Below are positions 54,149 to 61,569 of a DNA stretch of 64,000 nt, one piece after another (the stretch's first letter is position 1; each line of letters starts with the position of its first letter). This DNA is from Rhodobacteraceae bacterium CCMM004 (GTDB lineage: Bacteria > Pseudomonadota > Alphaproteobacteria > Rhodobacterales > Rhodobacteraceae). The translations under genes and the position numbers were made by a program. The stretch covers positions 372,001 through 436,000 of the forward strand of contig RZWH01000001.1 in NCBI GenBank assembly GCA_004005435.1, given 5' to 3'. The notes beneath the pieces are model-generated. The model did no database searches, was not told the DNA's origin, and saw only the letters and a program-made list of their open reading frames with translations.

Positions 54149-54174
54149 GATTGTCCCTCCTCAGGGGGACAATC
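54149..54174. promoter_or_regulatory. Second inverted repeat before kpsT
   Basis: GATTGTCCC (54149-54157) and GGGACAATC (54166-54174) form a perfect 9-bp stem around TCCTCAGG. It lies 138 bases upstream of kpsT and could be a terminator or an operator for the capsule export genes. Confidence 0.4.
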
Positions 54175-54311
54175 GCGGTCCTGTGTTCGGCGTAACCGCC
54201 CCGAAACTGCGGGAGTCGTTGCTTTAGGGAACGATCTGCGGCCATATTCTGCCGCATTGGCGCGAGATGCTCTCCCGATGCGCCACAGTCCCCGTGAGTA
54301 ACGACCGCCCG

Positions 54312-54971
54312 ATGATCGAGTTCGACACCGTCTCCAAGTCCTTCTGGACCGGAAAACAGCGCAAGGTCATCCTCGACCGGGCGTCGTTCCGGGTGGAGTT
54401 GGGCAACTCGCTGGGCATCCTGGCCCCGAACGGCACGGGCAAGACCACGCTGATCAACATGATGGCGGGGCTGGAAAAACCCGACGAGGGCGAGATCCGG
54501 CGCACCAGCCGCGTGTCGTTCCCCTTGGGCTTCATGGGCGGGGTCGTGGGGCGCCTCTCGGCGACGGAAAACGTCCGCTTCATCGCCAAGCTCTACGGCA
54601 TCGACCCCGACTATATGGAGGCGTTCTGCCGCTGGCTGTGCGGGCTCGACGAGTACTTCGACATGCCGGTGGGCACGTATTCGGCGGGGATGCGGTCGCG
54701 ACTGAGCTTCGCGCTGCTCTTGGCCCTGGACTTCGACATCTACCTGATCGACGAGGGGATGCCGTCCACGACTGACGTGGACTTCAACCGCAAAGCGGGC
54801 AAAATCCTCCGCGAACGTCTGGAGCAGGCGACCATCGTGGTGGTCTCGCACCAGGCCCAGACGCTGGAGAAGTTCTGCCGCTCGGCCGCCGTCCTGATCG
54901 ATGGGCAGCTCGAGATATTCGACACTCTGGAAGAGGCGAAGCAGCTTTATGACTACGAAACCGAAAGCTAA
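54312..54971 (+). CDS. kpsT: Capsule polysaccharide ABC exporter ATP-binding protein (KpsT-like)
   Basis: This 219-residue ATPase has Walker A LAPNGTGKTTL, signature YSAGMRSRL and Walker B IYLIDEG, a KpsT-like set. It drives export of capsular or other surface polysaccharide. The kpsE gene overlaps its end by 23 bases. No kpsM permease is next to it, so the permease must be elsewhere or beyond the window. Start may alternatively be GTG at 54294. Confidence 0.86.
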   Translation: MIEFDTVSKSFWTGKQRKVILDRASFRVELGNSLGILAPNGTGKTTLINMMAGLEKPDEGEIRRTSRVSFPLGFMGGVVGRLSATENVRFIAKLYGIDPDYMEAFCRWLCGLDEYFDMPVGTYSAGMRSRLSFALLLALDFDIYLIDEGMPSTTDVDFNRKAGKILRERLEQATIVVVSHQAQTLEKFCRSAAVLIDGQLEIFDTLEEAKQLYDYETES

Positions 54972-56640
54972 GAAGTTTCGCATCCGCAGAGACAGCCCGC
55001 TCGCCGCCGGTCTGGGCAAGGGCGCGGCGGCCACGCCCGAGGAGGCGCCTACCGCCGATCCGGCGCCGCGGCGTGATCGGCCGGCCGACCGCTCCGCCGC
55101 CGATACGCTCATGTCCGGGCCGACCGAGGACGGCTTCGGCCAGGACCCCTATCCCACCGCCAGGGCCGCCCAGGACGCGCGCGTGGACGAACCCGAAGTC
55201 GTCCGCGCCGAAGACGACATCGCCGCGATCCGCAAGGAGGGCCTGACCGGGCGGCAGTTGCGCATGGCCCGGCGGCTGGCGCAAAAGCACGGGATCGCGG
55301 CCACCTCGGACTTCGACGCGGTGCGCCAGCTCCGCGCGCGCGGCATCGACCCCTTCGAACGGGCGAACATGCTGGAACTCGTCGTGCCCAGCGCCGACGG
55401 CCGCAGCGGCCCCCGGGTGCAACTGCCGCAGACCGTCGATCCCGACCTCGTGCCCAGCACCGAGCGGGCGGCCCCGCCGCCGCCGATCCGTCCCCAGTCG
55501 CGCGACATCGCGGACATCCGCCGCGACATCGCCCGCCGCCGCCGGCGCAAGCTGGCGCTGTTGGCGGTGCGCCTGACGATGTTCGTGGCGCTGCCCACGG
55601 CGCTCGCCGGCTACTACTTCTTCGCCATGGCGACGCCGATGTACGCCACCAAGACCGAGTTCGTGATCCAGCAGGCCGACAGCGCGTCTCCGGGGGCGCT
55701 GGGCGGCCTGTTCTCCGGCACCGGTTTCGCCACCAGCCAGGATTCCATCGCCGTGCAGTCCTATCTGCAATCGCGCGACGCCATGCTGCGGCTCGACGAG
55801 GAACTGGGTTACAAGGACCACTTCAGTCAGCCCTGGATCGACCCGATCCAGCGCCTGCCCGACGGCGCCACCAACGAAGAGGCCTATGGCCTCTACCAGG
55901 ACAACGTGAAGATCGGCTACGACCCCACCGAGGGCATCGTCAAAATGGAGGTGATCGCCGCCGAACCCGAGGTCAGCGCCGAGTACGCCGGGCGCCTCAT
56001 CGCCTATGCCGAAGAGCGGGTGGACAACCTGACCCAGCGCCTGCGCGAGGACCAGATGGCCGGGGCGCGCGACAGCTTCGAAGAGGCGGAGGCCAAGATG
56101 ATGGCCGCCCAGGCCCGCGTGCTGGAGCTGCAAGAGCAGTTGGGCGTGCTCGACCCCGCCTCGGAGAGCGCGTCGGTGATGAGCCAGATCAGCGTCTTCG
56201 AGACCGAACTGCGGCAAAAGCGGCTGGAGCTGGCGCAGCTTTTGTCCAACCGACGGCCGAACCAGGCCCGCGTCGAAGGCGTCGAGGGCGACATCGCGCG
56301 CCTGGAGGCGCTGGTGGCCGAGCTGCGCGCCGACCTCACCGACGGCAGCGGCAGCACGTCGTCGCTGGCCCGCGTCACGTCGGAGTTGCGGGTGGCCGAG
56401 GTGGACCTCCAGACCCGCACGCTGATGATGCAGCAGGCGCTGCAACAGTTGGAGACCGCGCGGATCGAGGCCAACCGACAGGTGCGCTATCTGTCCCTGG
56501 GCGTGACTCCGGTGGCGCCGGACGAGCCGACCTATCCCCGCGCCTTCGAGAACACGCTGTTGTCGTTCCTGGTCTTCGCCGGGATCTACCTGATGATCTC
56601 GCTCACCGCGTCGATCCTGCGCGAACAGGTGTCCGCCTGA
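54949..56640 (+). CDS. kpsE: Capsule export inner-membrane protein (KpsE/Wzz-like)
   Basis: This 563-residue protein has a Pro/Arg/Asp-rich cytoplasmic N-terminus (1-200), then helix RLTMFVALPTALAGYYFFAM, a long periplasmic coiled coil (QRLREDQMAGARDSFEEAEAKM, FETELRQKRLELAQLLS) and a C-terminal helix (LLSFLVFAGIYLMISL). The periplasmic part with TKTEFVIQQADS and GTGFATSQDSIAVQSYLQSRDAM is KpsE-like. It spans the periplasm with KpsT/KpsM and the outer-membrane channel. The N-terminal extension is longer than usual. Confidence 0.86.
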   Translation: MTTKPKAKKFRIRRDSPLAAGLGKGAAATPEEAPTADPAPRRDRPADRSAADTLMSGPTEDGFGQDPYPTARAAQDARVDEPEVVRAEDDIAAIRKEGLTGRQLRMARRLAQKHGIAATSDFDAVRQLRARGIDPFERANMLELVVPSADGRSGPRVQLPQTVDPDLVPSTERAAPPPPIRPQSRDIADIRRDIARRRRRKLALLAVRLTMFVALPTALAGYYFFAMATPMYATKTEFVIQQADSASPGALGGLFSGTGFATSQDSIAVQSYLQSRDAMLRLDEELGYKDHFSQPWIDPIQRLPDGATNEEAYGLYQDNVKIGYDPTEGIVKMEVIAAEPEVSAEYAGRLIAYAEERVDNLTQRLREDQMAGARDSFEEAEAKMMAAQARVLELQEQLGVLDPASESASVMSQISVFETELRQKRLELAQLLSNRRPNQARVEGVEGDIARLEALVAELRADLTDGSGSTSSLARVTSELRVAEVDLQTRTLMMQQALQQLETARIEANRQVRYLSLGVTPVAPDEPTYPRAFENTLLSFLVFAGIYLMISLTASILREQVSA

Positions 56641-57461
56641 TGCACGACATCGCCCTGGGCGCCGTGCGTCTGGGGAATGCGCAGCCGCTTGTCCTGATCG
56701 CCGGGCCCTGCCAGTTGGAGACCGCCGACCACGCCCAGGCCATCGCTGGGCGGATGGCCGAGATCTGTGCCCAGCATGGCGTCGGCTACGTCTTCAAGGC
56801 GTCGTTCGACAAGGCCAATCGCACCTCCGTCGACGGCGCCCGCGGGCCCGGGCGCGCGGCGGGGCTGGAGATGCTGGCCCAGGTCGGCCGCGCCGTCGGC
56901 GTGCCGGTGACCACGGACGTGCACAGCCCCGACGATTGCGCCGAGGCGGCCGAGGCAGTGGACCTGCTGCAAATCCCCGCCTTCCTCTGCCGCCAGACCG
57001 ATCTGCTCCTGGCTGCGGCGGCGACGGGGCGGCCGGTGAACGTGAAGAAAGGACAGTTCCTGGCCCCCTGGGACATGGCCAACGTGGTGGACAAGCTGCG
57101 CCGCGGCGGCTGCGCGGATGTGGCGGTGACCGAGCGGGGCGCGAGTTTTGGCTACAACCGCCTGGTGGCGGACATGACGGGGCTCGCGGTTATGGCCGAG
57201 ACCGGCTGCCCGGTGATCATGGATGCCACCCACGCGGTGCAGGCGCCCGGCGGGCTGGGTGCTGCGTCCGGTGGCACGCGCGGGATGGCGCCGATCCTGG
57301 CCCGTGCCGCCGTGGCGGTGGGGGTGGCCGGCGTGTTCATGGAGGTGCACGAGGATCCCGACCGCGCGCCCTCGGACGGCCCGGTGATGCAGCGCCTGGA
57401 CACCATGCCCGCCACCGTCGCCGCCCTCGCCGCCCTCGACCGGGTGGCCAAGGCCCTCTGA
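56640..57461 (+). CDS. kdsA: 2-dehydro-3-deoxyphosphooctonate aldolase (KDO-8-phosphate synthase)
   Basis: This 273-residue enzyme condenses phosphoenolpyruvate and arabinose-5-phosphate. LIAGPCQLE, FKASFDKANRTS, VTTDVHSPDDC, QIPAFLCRQTDLL and NVKKGQFLAPWDM are diagnostic. It shares the A of the stop of kpsE (TGATG), so it is tightly coupled to the exporter. KDO is a capsule linker and LPS sugar. Confidence 0.96.
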   Translation: MHDIALGAVRLGNAQPLVLIAGPCQLETADHAQAIAGRMAEICAQHGVGYVFKASFDKANRTSVDGARGPGRAAGLEMLAQVGRAVGVPVTTDVHSPDDCAEAAEAVDLLQIPAFLCRQTDLLLAAAATGRPVNVKKGQFLAPWDMANVVDKLRRGGCADVAVTERGASFGYNRLVADMTGLAVMAETGCPVIMDATHAVQAPGGLGAASGGTRGMAPILARAAVAVGVAGVFMEVHEDPDRAPSDGPVMQRLDTMPATVAALAALDRVAKAL

Positions 57462-57519
57462 TCCGCCCCGCACATGCGGCTCCGCCTCCCAGCCCCCACG
57501 CCCCGCCCGGCGGCACGCC

Positions 57520-57642
57520 GGGCAGCGCCGTCCCGCCCCCCCGGGGCGGCGCTTTTGGCGAAGGTGGTTCAACTGCCGCGGCGTTGGGGCTTACATCCCT
57601 GCCGCGCGCCGCCCGACCTGCCCCGGCGGGACGGCGCCGCCC
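57520..57642 (-). repeat. 124-bp TIR element, copy D1 (inverted orientation)
   Basis: The left end GGGCAGCGCCGTCCCGCC and the right end GGCGGGACGGCGCCGCCC agree with the family ends at 18 and 17 of 18 bases. The interior (GGCGCTTTTGGCGAAGG ... TTACATCCCTGCCGCG) is the reverse complement of the A and E copies. Length 123 bp. Confidence 0.85.
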
Positions 57643-57741
57643 TTCGCACGTCGCTCGGCCCGGCAATAGTGGCAAACCACTCCCTCGCCCGACCAACCAG
57701 CCGCGCGCCCCGCTCCCACGCCCCGCCCGGCGGGCACCGCC

Positions 57742-57864
57742 GGGCAGCGCCGTCCCGCCCCCCGGGGCGGCGCTTCTGGCGAGGACGGTGTAGCCGCCGC
57801 AGCCTCACTGCTTACATCCCTGCTGAGCGCCGCCCGACCCCGCCCCGGAGGGACGGCGCCGCCC
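57742..57864 (-). repeat. 124-bp TIR element, copy D2 (inverted orientation)
   Basis: The left end GGGCAGCGCCGTCCCGCC is exact; the right end GGAGGGACGGCGCCGCCC has two changes. The interior (GGCGCTTCTGGCGAGGACGG, TTACATCCCTGC) parallels D1. D1 and D2 start 222 bp apart as direct repeats. Confidence 0.85.
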
Positions 57865-57960
57865 TTCGCTCTCAGCTCTGGGCGGGGCCGCCACCAAATC
57901 AGTTTCACCCGCGGCGCGTCCTGCTCTAGGGTCGGGCGCGGGCGAGAGGGGGCGCCGAGG

Positions 57961-60900
57961 ATGATGCAGCGGTTCTTTTCCAGCGCCGACAGGCCGGTGC
58001 ATCTGGGCCCCTACCCCTTGGAGGGGCTGCGGCGCCGAATGGCCATGCCGCCGGTCGACGCGGTGGCCGAGGGCGCCCCGCTCGACCCCGCCGATCCGGT
58101 GGCGCCGGTGGTCGCCGCCATGGCGGACCACCGCGCGATCATGGACGCCATCGCCGATGGGCCCGTGAACCGCGCCCGCGCCGACGTGCCGGACGATCCC
58201 GTAGCCCGCGCGGAACACCTCAAGGCGTTTTGCTATTTCAGCGACGCGGCGATGGTGGGGATCGGCCCCGTCCCGGACGCCGCCCGCCTCGCCGTTCCCT
58301 GGCGCAACCCCGACGTCGTCCGTCTGACCGAGACGATCCGCACGCGGCAGAGCCGCACCCTCTCGGCGGGGATCGAGACGGTGATGGCCGACCTGCGCGA
58401 GGCGACCGAGGCGCGGCCCGCGGGCATCGGCGGGCACCGGAGCGCCGTCGTCGTCGCCTGCGCCCTGCCCCGGGCGCCGCGGCGGGCCGAGCCGGGGATG
58501 GACTGGGTCGCCGGGGCCGAGCGCCACGCGGGCGCCCTCCGCGCTGCCGAAGTGGCGGTGGTCCTGGCGCAGTATTTGCGCCTCCTCGGCCGGGACGCCA
58601 AGGCGCACACGGCCACAGCCTCGGACGTCAGCCTGGCGCGGCTGGCGGTGGCGGCGGGCCTGGCCTGGGCCGAGGGGGGCGGTGCGACGCTGCCCTGGCT
58701 GGGCGCGGACCATGCCCTGGCGGTCGTGACCACCGACCTCGACCTGGCCCACGACCTGCCGCTGGCCGCGGCGGCGGAACAGCCCCCAGGCGTGCTCAGG
58801 CGACGGAAAAGCGGACGCCGCGGCACCCGCATGGCCGACCCCTACGACCGGCGCGCCTTTCGCGACGGGCCGCACCCGTTCGAGACCCTGCGCCGCCGCG
58901 ACACCCCCACGACCTATATCGACGAGGACGCCGTGCCGCGCCTGCCCAAGCGCGCCGACCTCTTCGCCCGCGCGCAGTTCGGCGATCTCGGCCCCAAGGT
59001 CCAGCGCGAGGCGACCGGCGGCCGCTTTGTCCGCAAAGCGCCAGTATCGTGGGCACAGCGGCGGATGCTCGCCGCCTTCACCCTGGTGCAGGACGGGCCC
59101 GCCGGGCCCGGACCCCGCCCCGCCGACCCCCGCGCCAACGCGGATTTGGTCAAGGCGACGGCCTATTGGCTGGGAATCGATGCGGCAGGCATCAGCCGCT
59201 GCCCCCAATGGGCGTGGTATTCCCACGATGCCGCCGGCACTCCGGTCGACCCGCCCCACGACCAGGCGATCTCGATGATCGTGGACCAGGGATGGGAGAC
59301 CATGGAGGGGGCGAGCGGCGACGACTGGATCAGCGTCGCGCAGTCGATGCGCGCCTATCTGCGGTTCTCGCTGATCGGCGGCGTGTTGGCACGGCTGATC
59401 CGCGACATGGGCTATGGAGCCAAGGCGCACACGGCCATGGACGGCGACGTGCTGCAACCGCCGCTCCTGCTTCTGTCGGGGCTGGGCGAGGTCAGCCGCA
59501 TCGGCGAAGTGATCCTGAACCCGTTCCTTGGCCCGCGGCTGAAGTCCGGGGTGGTGACCACGGACATGCCCCTGGCCCACGATCGGCCGGTGGATTTCGG
59601 GCTCCAGCGGTTCTGCGAGGGCTGCAACAAATGCGCCCGGGAATGCCCCTCGGGCGCGATCACCGCTGGCCCCAAGCGGATGTTCAACGGTTACGAGATC
59701 TGGAAATCCGACAGCCAGAAATGCGCAACCTACCGCATCACCGACCAGGGCGGCGCGATGTGCGGCCGCTGCATGAAGACCTGTCCGTGGAATCTGGAGG
59801 GGCTGTTCGCCGAGGCGCCGTTCCGGTGGACGGCGATGCACCTGCCCCAGGCCGCGCCCCTGCTCCAGCGGCTGGACGACGCGCTGGGCCGCGGCGGGCT
59901 GAACCCGGTCAAGAAGTGGTGGTGGGACCTGGAGCTCCGCGAGGACGGCAGCTATCGCCCCGCCCGCCGGCCACCGAACGCGCGCGGTCTGAACACCGGC
60001 CTCACCCTGCGCCCCGAGGATCAGACGCTGGCCGTCTATCCCGCCCCCCTGGCGCCGCATCCCTGGCCCTATCCTCATCCGATGGACCGCGAGGCGGGCA
60101 TCGCCGCGCACCGCGCCCTGGTCAGCGCCGAGACGCACCGCGCCGCGCGGGCCGCCGGAGACGACAGCGTCCTCCACCGCTACAGCGCCGCGGGCGACAG
60201 CCCGGTGTTGGAGCTGACGGTCGCCGCGGTGCGCCACGAGACCCCCGAGATCGCGGTCTACGACCTCGCCCGCCCCGACGGCGGGCCGCTGCCTCCCTGG
60301 GCGCCGGGGGCCCATCTCGACATCGTCGTGTCGCCCGAATTCCTGCGGCAATACTCGTTGACCGGCGATCCCGCGGACCCCTCGGTCTATCGCATCGGCG
60401 TCCTGCGCGAGCGGGCGGGGCGGGGTGGATCGGACCTGCTCCACCGCATCTTCCGGCCGGGCAAGCGGGTGTTCGCGGCGCCGCCGATCAACCATTTCCC
60501 GCTGGTCGAGGAGGCGCCGTTCTCGCTCCTCATGGCGGGGGGGATCGGGATCACCCCGCTGATCGCCATGGCGCACCGGCTGGCGGGCATCGGCGCGGAC
60601 TTCGCCCTGCATTACTCGGCGGCGGGGCGCGGGACGGCGGCGTTTCTGGGCGACATCGCGCCGGCGTCCTGGGCGGACCGGGCGCATCTGCACCTCAAGG
60701 ACGAGGCCGGGCGCGCCGACCTGCCCGCGATCCTGGCCGGCGCGCCGCCTGGCGCCCATGTCTACACCTGCGGCCCCGACCGCTACATGGCGGCGGTGAT
60801 GGCCGCGGCCGAGGCGGCGGGCGTGCCCGAGGAGGCGCGGCATCAGGAGTTCTTTGCCGTGCCCGACACGCCCCAGGCGCCGGCCTGGCCGTTCACCCTG

Positions 60901-61149
60901 CGCCTCGCCTCTGGCCGCGAGGTGGCGGTGGCCGAGGGGCAGAGCGCGGCCGACGCGCTGATCTCCGCGGGCGTGCCGGTGGACCTGAAGTGCTCCGACG
61001 GGCTCTGCGGCGTGTGCCAGTGCGGGGTGACGGCGGGAGCGGTCGACCACCGCGACCACGTGCTGAGCGCGGCCCAGCGGCGCGCGCGGATGATCCTCTG
61101 CCAGAGCCGTTCGGCCGAGCCCGGCGGCACGGTGTCTGTGGACCTGTAG
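57961..61149 (+). CDS. rdhA: Self-contained reductive dehalogenase fused to an NAD(P)H:flavin/2Fe-2S reductase
   Basis: This 1062-residue protein has a B12-type RdhA part (about 1-730) and a class IA ferredoxin-reductase-like part (about 735-1062). RdhA carries two 4Fe-4S motifs: Cys552, Cys555, Cys558, Cys562 (CEGCNKCARECPSG) and Cys588, Cys601, Cys604, Cys608 (CGRCMKTCPW). The reductase has RQYSL near 796 for FMN or FAD, AGGIGITP near 859 and YTCGPDRYM near 935 for NAD(P)H, and a plant-type 2Fe-2S site Cys1011, Cys1016, Cys1019, Cys1047. There is no Tat signal or membrane helix, so it is cytoplasmic, like the catabolic type (BhbA/NpRdhA) and unlike respiratory RdhA. It probably removes halogen from an aromatic or phenolic compound using NAD(P)H; the substrate is not known. 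Bracketed by 124-bp inverted elements. No RdhB is present. Confidence 0.88.
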   Translation: MMQRFFSSADRPVHLGPYPLEGLRRRMAMPPVDAVAEGAPLDPADPVAPVVAAMADHRAIMDAIADGPVNRARADVPDDPVARAEHLKAFCYFSDAAMVGIGPVPDAARLAVPWRNPDVVRLTETIRTRQSRTLSAGIETVMADLREATEARPAGIGGHRSAVVVACALPRAPRRAEPGMDWVAGAERHAGALRAAEVAVVLAQYLRLLGRDAKAHTATASDVSLARLAVAAGLAWAEGGGATLPWLGADHALAVVTTDLDLAHDLPLAAAAEQPPGVLRRRKSGRRGTRMADPYDRRAFRDGPHPFETLRRRDTPTTYIDEDAVPRLPKRADLFARAQFGDLGPKVQREATGGRFVRKAPVSWAQRRMLAAFTLVQDGPAGPGPRPADPRANADLVKATAYWLGIDAAGISRCPQWAWYSHDAAGTPVDPPHDQAISMIVDQGWETMEGASGDDWISVAQSMRAYLRFSLIGGVLARLIRDMGYGAKAHTAMDGDVLQPPLLLLSGLGEVSRIGEVILNPFLGPRLKSGVVTTDMPLAHDRPVDFGLQRFCEGCNKCARECPSGAITAGPKRMFNGYEIWKSDSQKCATYRITDQGGAMCGRCMKTCPWNLEGLFAEAPFRWTAMHLPQAAPLLQRLDDALGRGGLNPVKKWWWDLELREDGSYRPARRPPNARGLNTGLTLRPEDQTLAVYPAPLAPHPWPYPHPMDREAGIAAHRALVSAETHRAARAAGDDSVLHRYSAAGDSPVLELTVAAVRHETPEIAVYDLARPDGGPLPPWAPGAHLDIVVSPEFLRQYSLTGDPADPSVYRIGVLRERAGRGGSDLLHRIFRPGKRVFAAPPINHFPLVEEAPFSLLMAGGIGITPLIAMAHRLAGIGADFALHYSAAGRGTAAFLGDIAPASWADRAHLHLKDEAGRADLPAILAGAPPGAHVYTCGPDRYMAAVMAAAEAAGVPEEARHQEFFAVPDTPQAPAWPFTLRLASGREVAVAEGQSAADALISAGVPVDLKCSDGLCGVCQCGVTAGAVDHRDHVLSAAQRRARMILCQSRSAEPGGTVSVDL

Positions 61150-61164
61150 AGCCCAGCGGGCGCT

Positions 61165-61288
61165 GGGCAGCGCCGTCCCGCCGGGGCGGGGTCGTGCGGC
61201 GCGGGGCGGTTTCGAAAGCATCCAAGCCGCGACGGCCGAACCGCCCTCGCCAAAAGCGCCGCCCCGGGGGGGCGGGACGGCGCTGCCC
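61165..61288 (+). repeat. 124-bp TIR element, copy E1 (intact)
   Basis: The ends GGGCAGCGCCGTCCCGCC (61165-61182) and GGCGGGACGGCGCTGCCC (61271-61288) are exact 18-base inverted repeats. The next 7 bases inward also pair (GGGGCGG/CCGCCCC). The core is CGAAAGCATCCAAGCCGCG then CCCTCGCCAAAAGCGCC. Confidence 0.88.
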
Positions 61289-61387
61289 GGCCTGCGGCCA
61301 GGCGGGACAGGATGGCAAACGGGCTGGCCAAAGGGCGCGCGCAAAGAGACGGGGTCGGGCTGGCGAGCGATCCACCCTCCGAACGGA

Positions 61388-61511
61388 GGGCAGCGCCGTC
61401 CCGCCGGGGCGGGTTAGGCGGCGCGGGGCGGTGTCGAAAGCATCCACGTCGCGGCGGCCGAACCGCCCTCGCCAAAAGCGCCGCCCCGGGGGGGGCGGGA
61501 CGGCGCTGCCC
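61388..61511 (+). repeat. 124-bp TIR element, copy E2 (intact)
   Basis: Same exact 18-base ends (61388-61405 and 61494-61511), same 124-bp length and a core close to E1 (CGAAAGCATCCACGTCGCG, CCCTCGCCAAAAGCGCC). E1 and E2 start 223 bp apart, nearly the same as D1 and D2 (222 bp). Confidence 0.88.
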
Positions 61512-61569
61512 GGCGTGCCGCCGGGCGGGGCGCAAGGGCTGGGCCCATCGCTCAACACGACCGGCCGCG

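Larger units (their letters stand above)
57462..57960. other. Repeat block upstream of the reductive dehalogenase gene
   Basis: These 499 bases hold two direct copies (D1, D2) of the 124-bp TIR element. Each is preceded by CCCACGCCCCGCCCGGCGG. A spacer with CTCCCTCGCCCGACCAACC and a final GAGAGGGGGCGCCGAGG ribosome-binding region complete it. The promoter for the next gene must lie here. Confidence 0.75.
61150..61569. other. Repeat block downstream of the reductive dehalogenase gene
   Basis: These 420 bases between the dehalogenase and the convergent alpha-mannosidase hold copies E1 and E2 of the 124-bp element, both in the orientation opposite to D1 and D2. The spacer of about 99 bp has no supported ORF. 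The flank GGCGTGCCGCCGGGCGGGG after E2 is the complement of the flank before D1. Confidence 0.75.

Noticed and set aside
57805-61344. Long antisense ORF (1179 codons) opposite the dehalogenase
   Set aside because: It crosses both repeat blocks and the whole dehalogenase gene, shows repetitive Arg/Pro/Gly-rich content and no family motif. The plus-strand frame has clear catalytic and Fe-S motifs.
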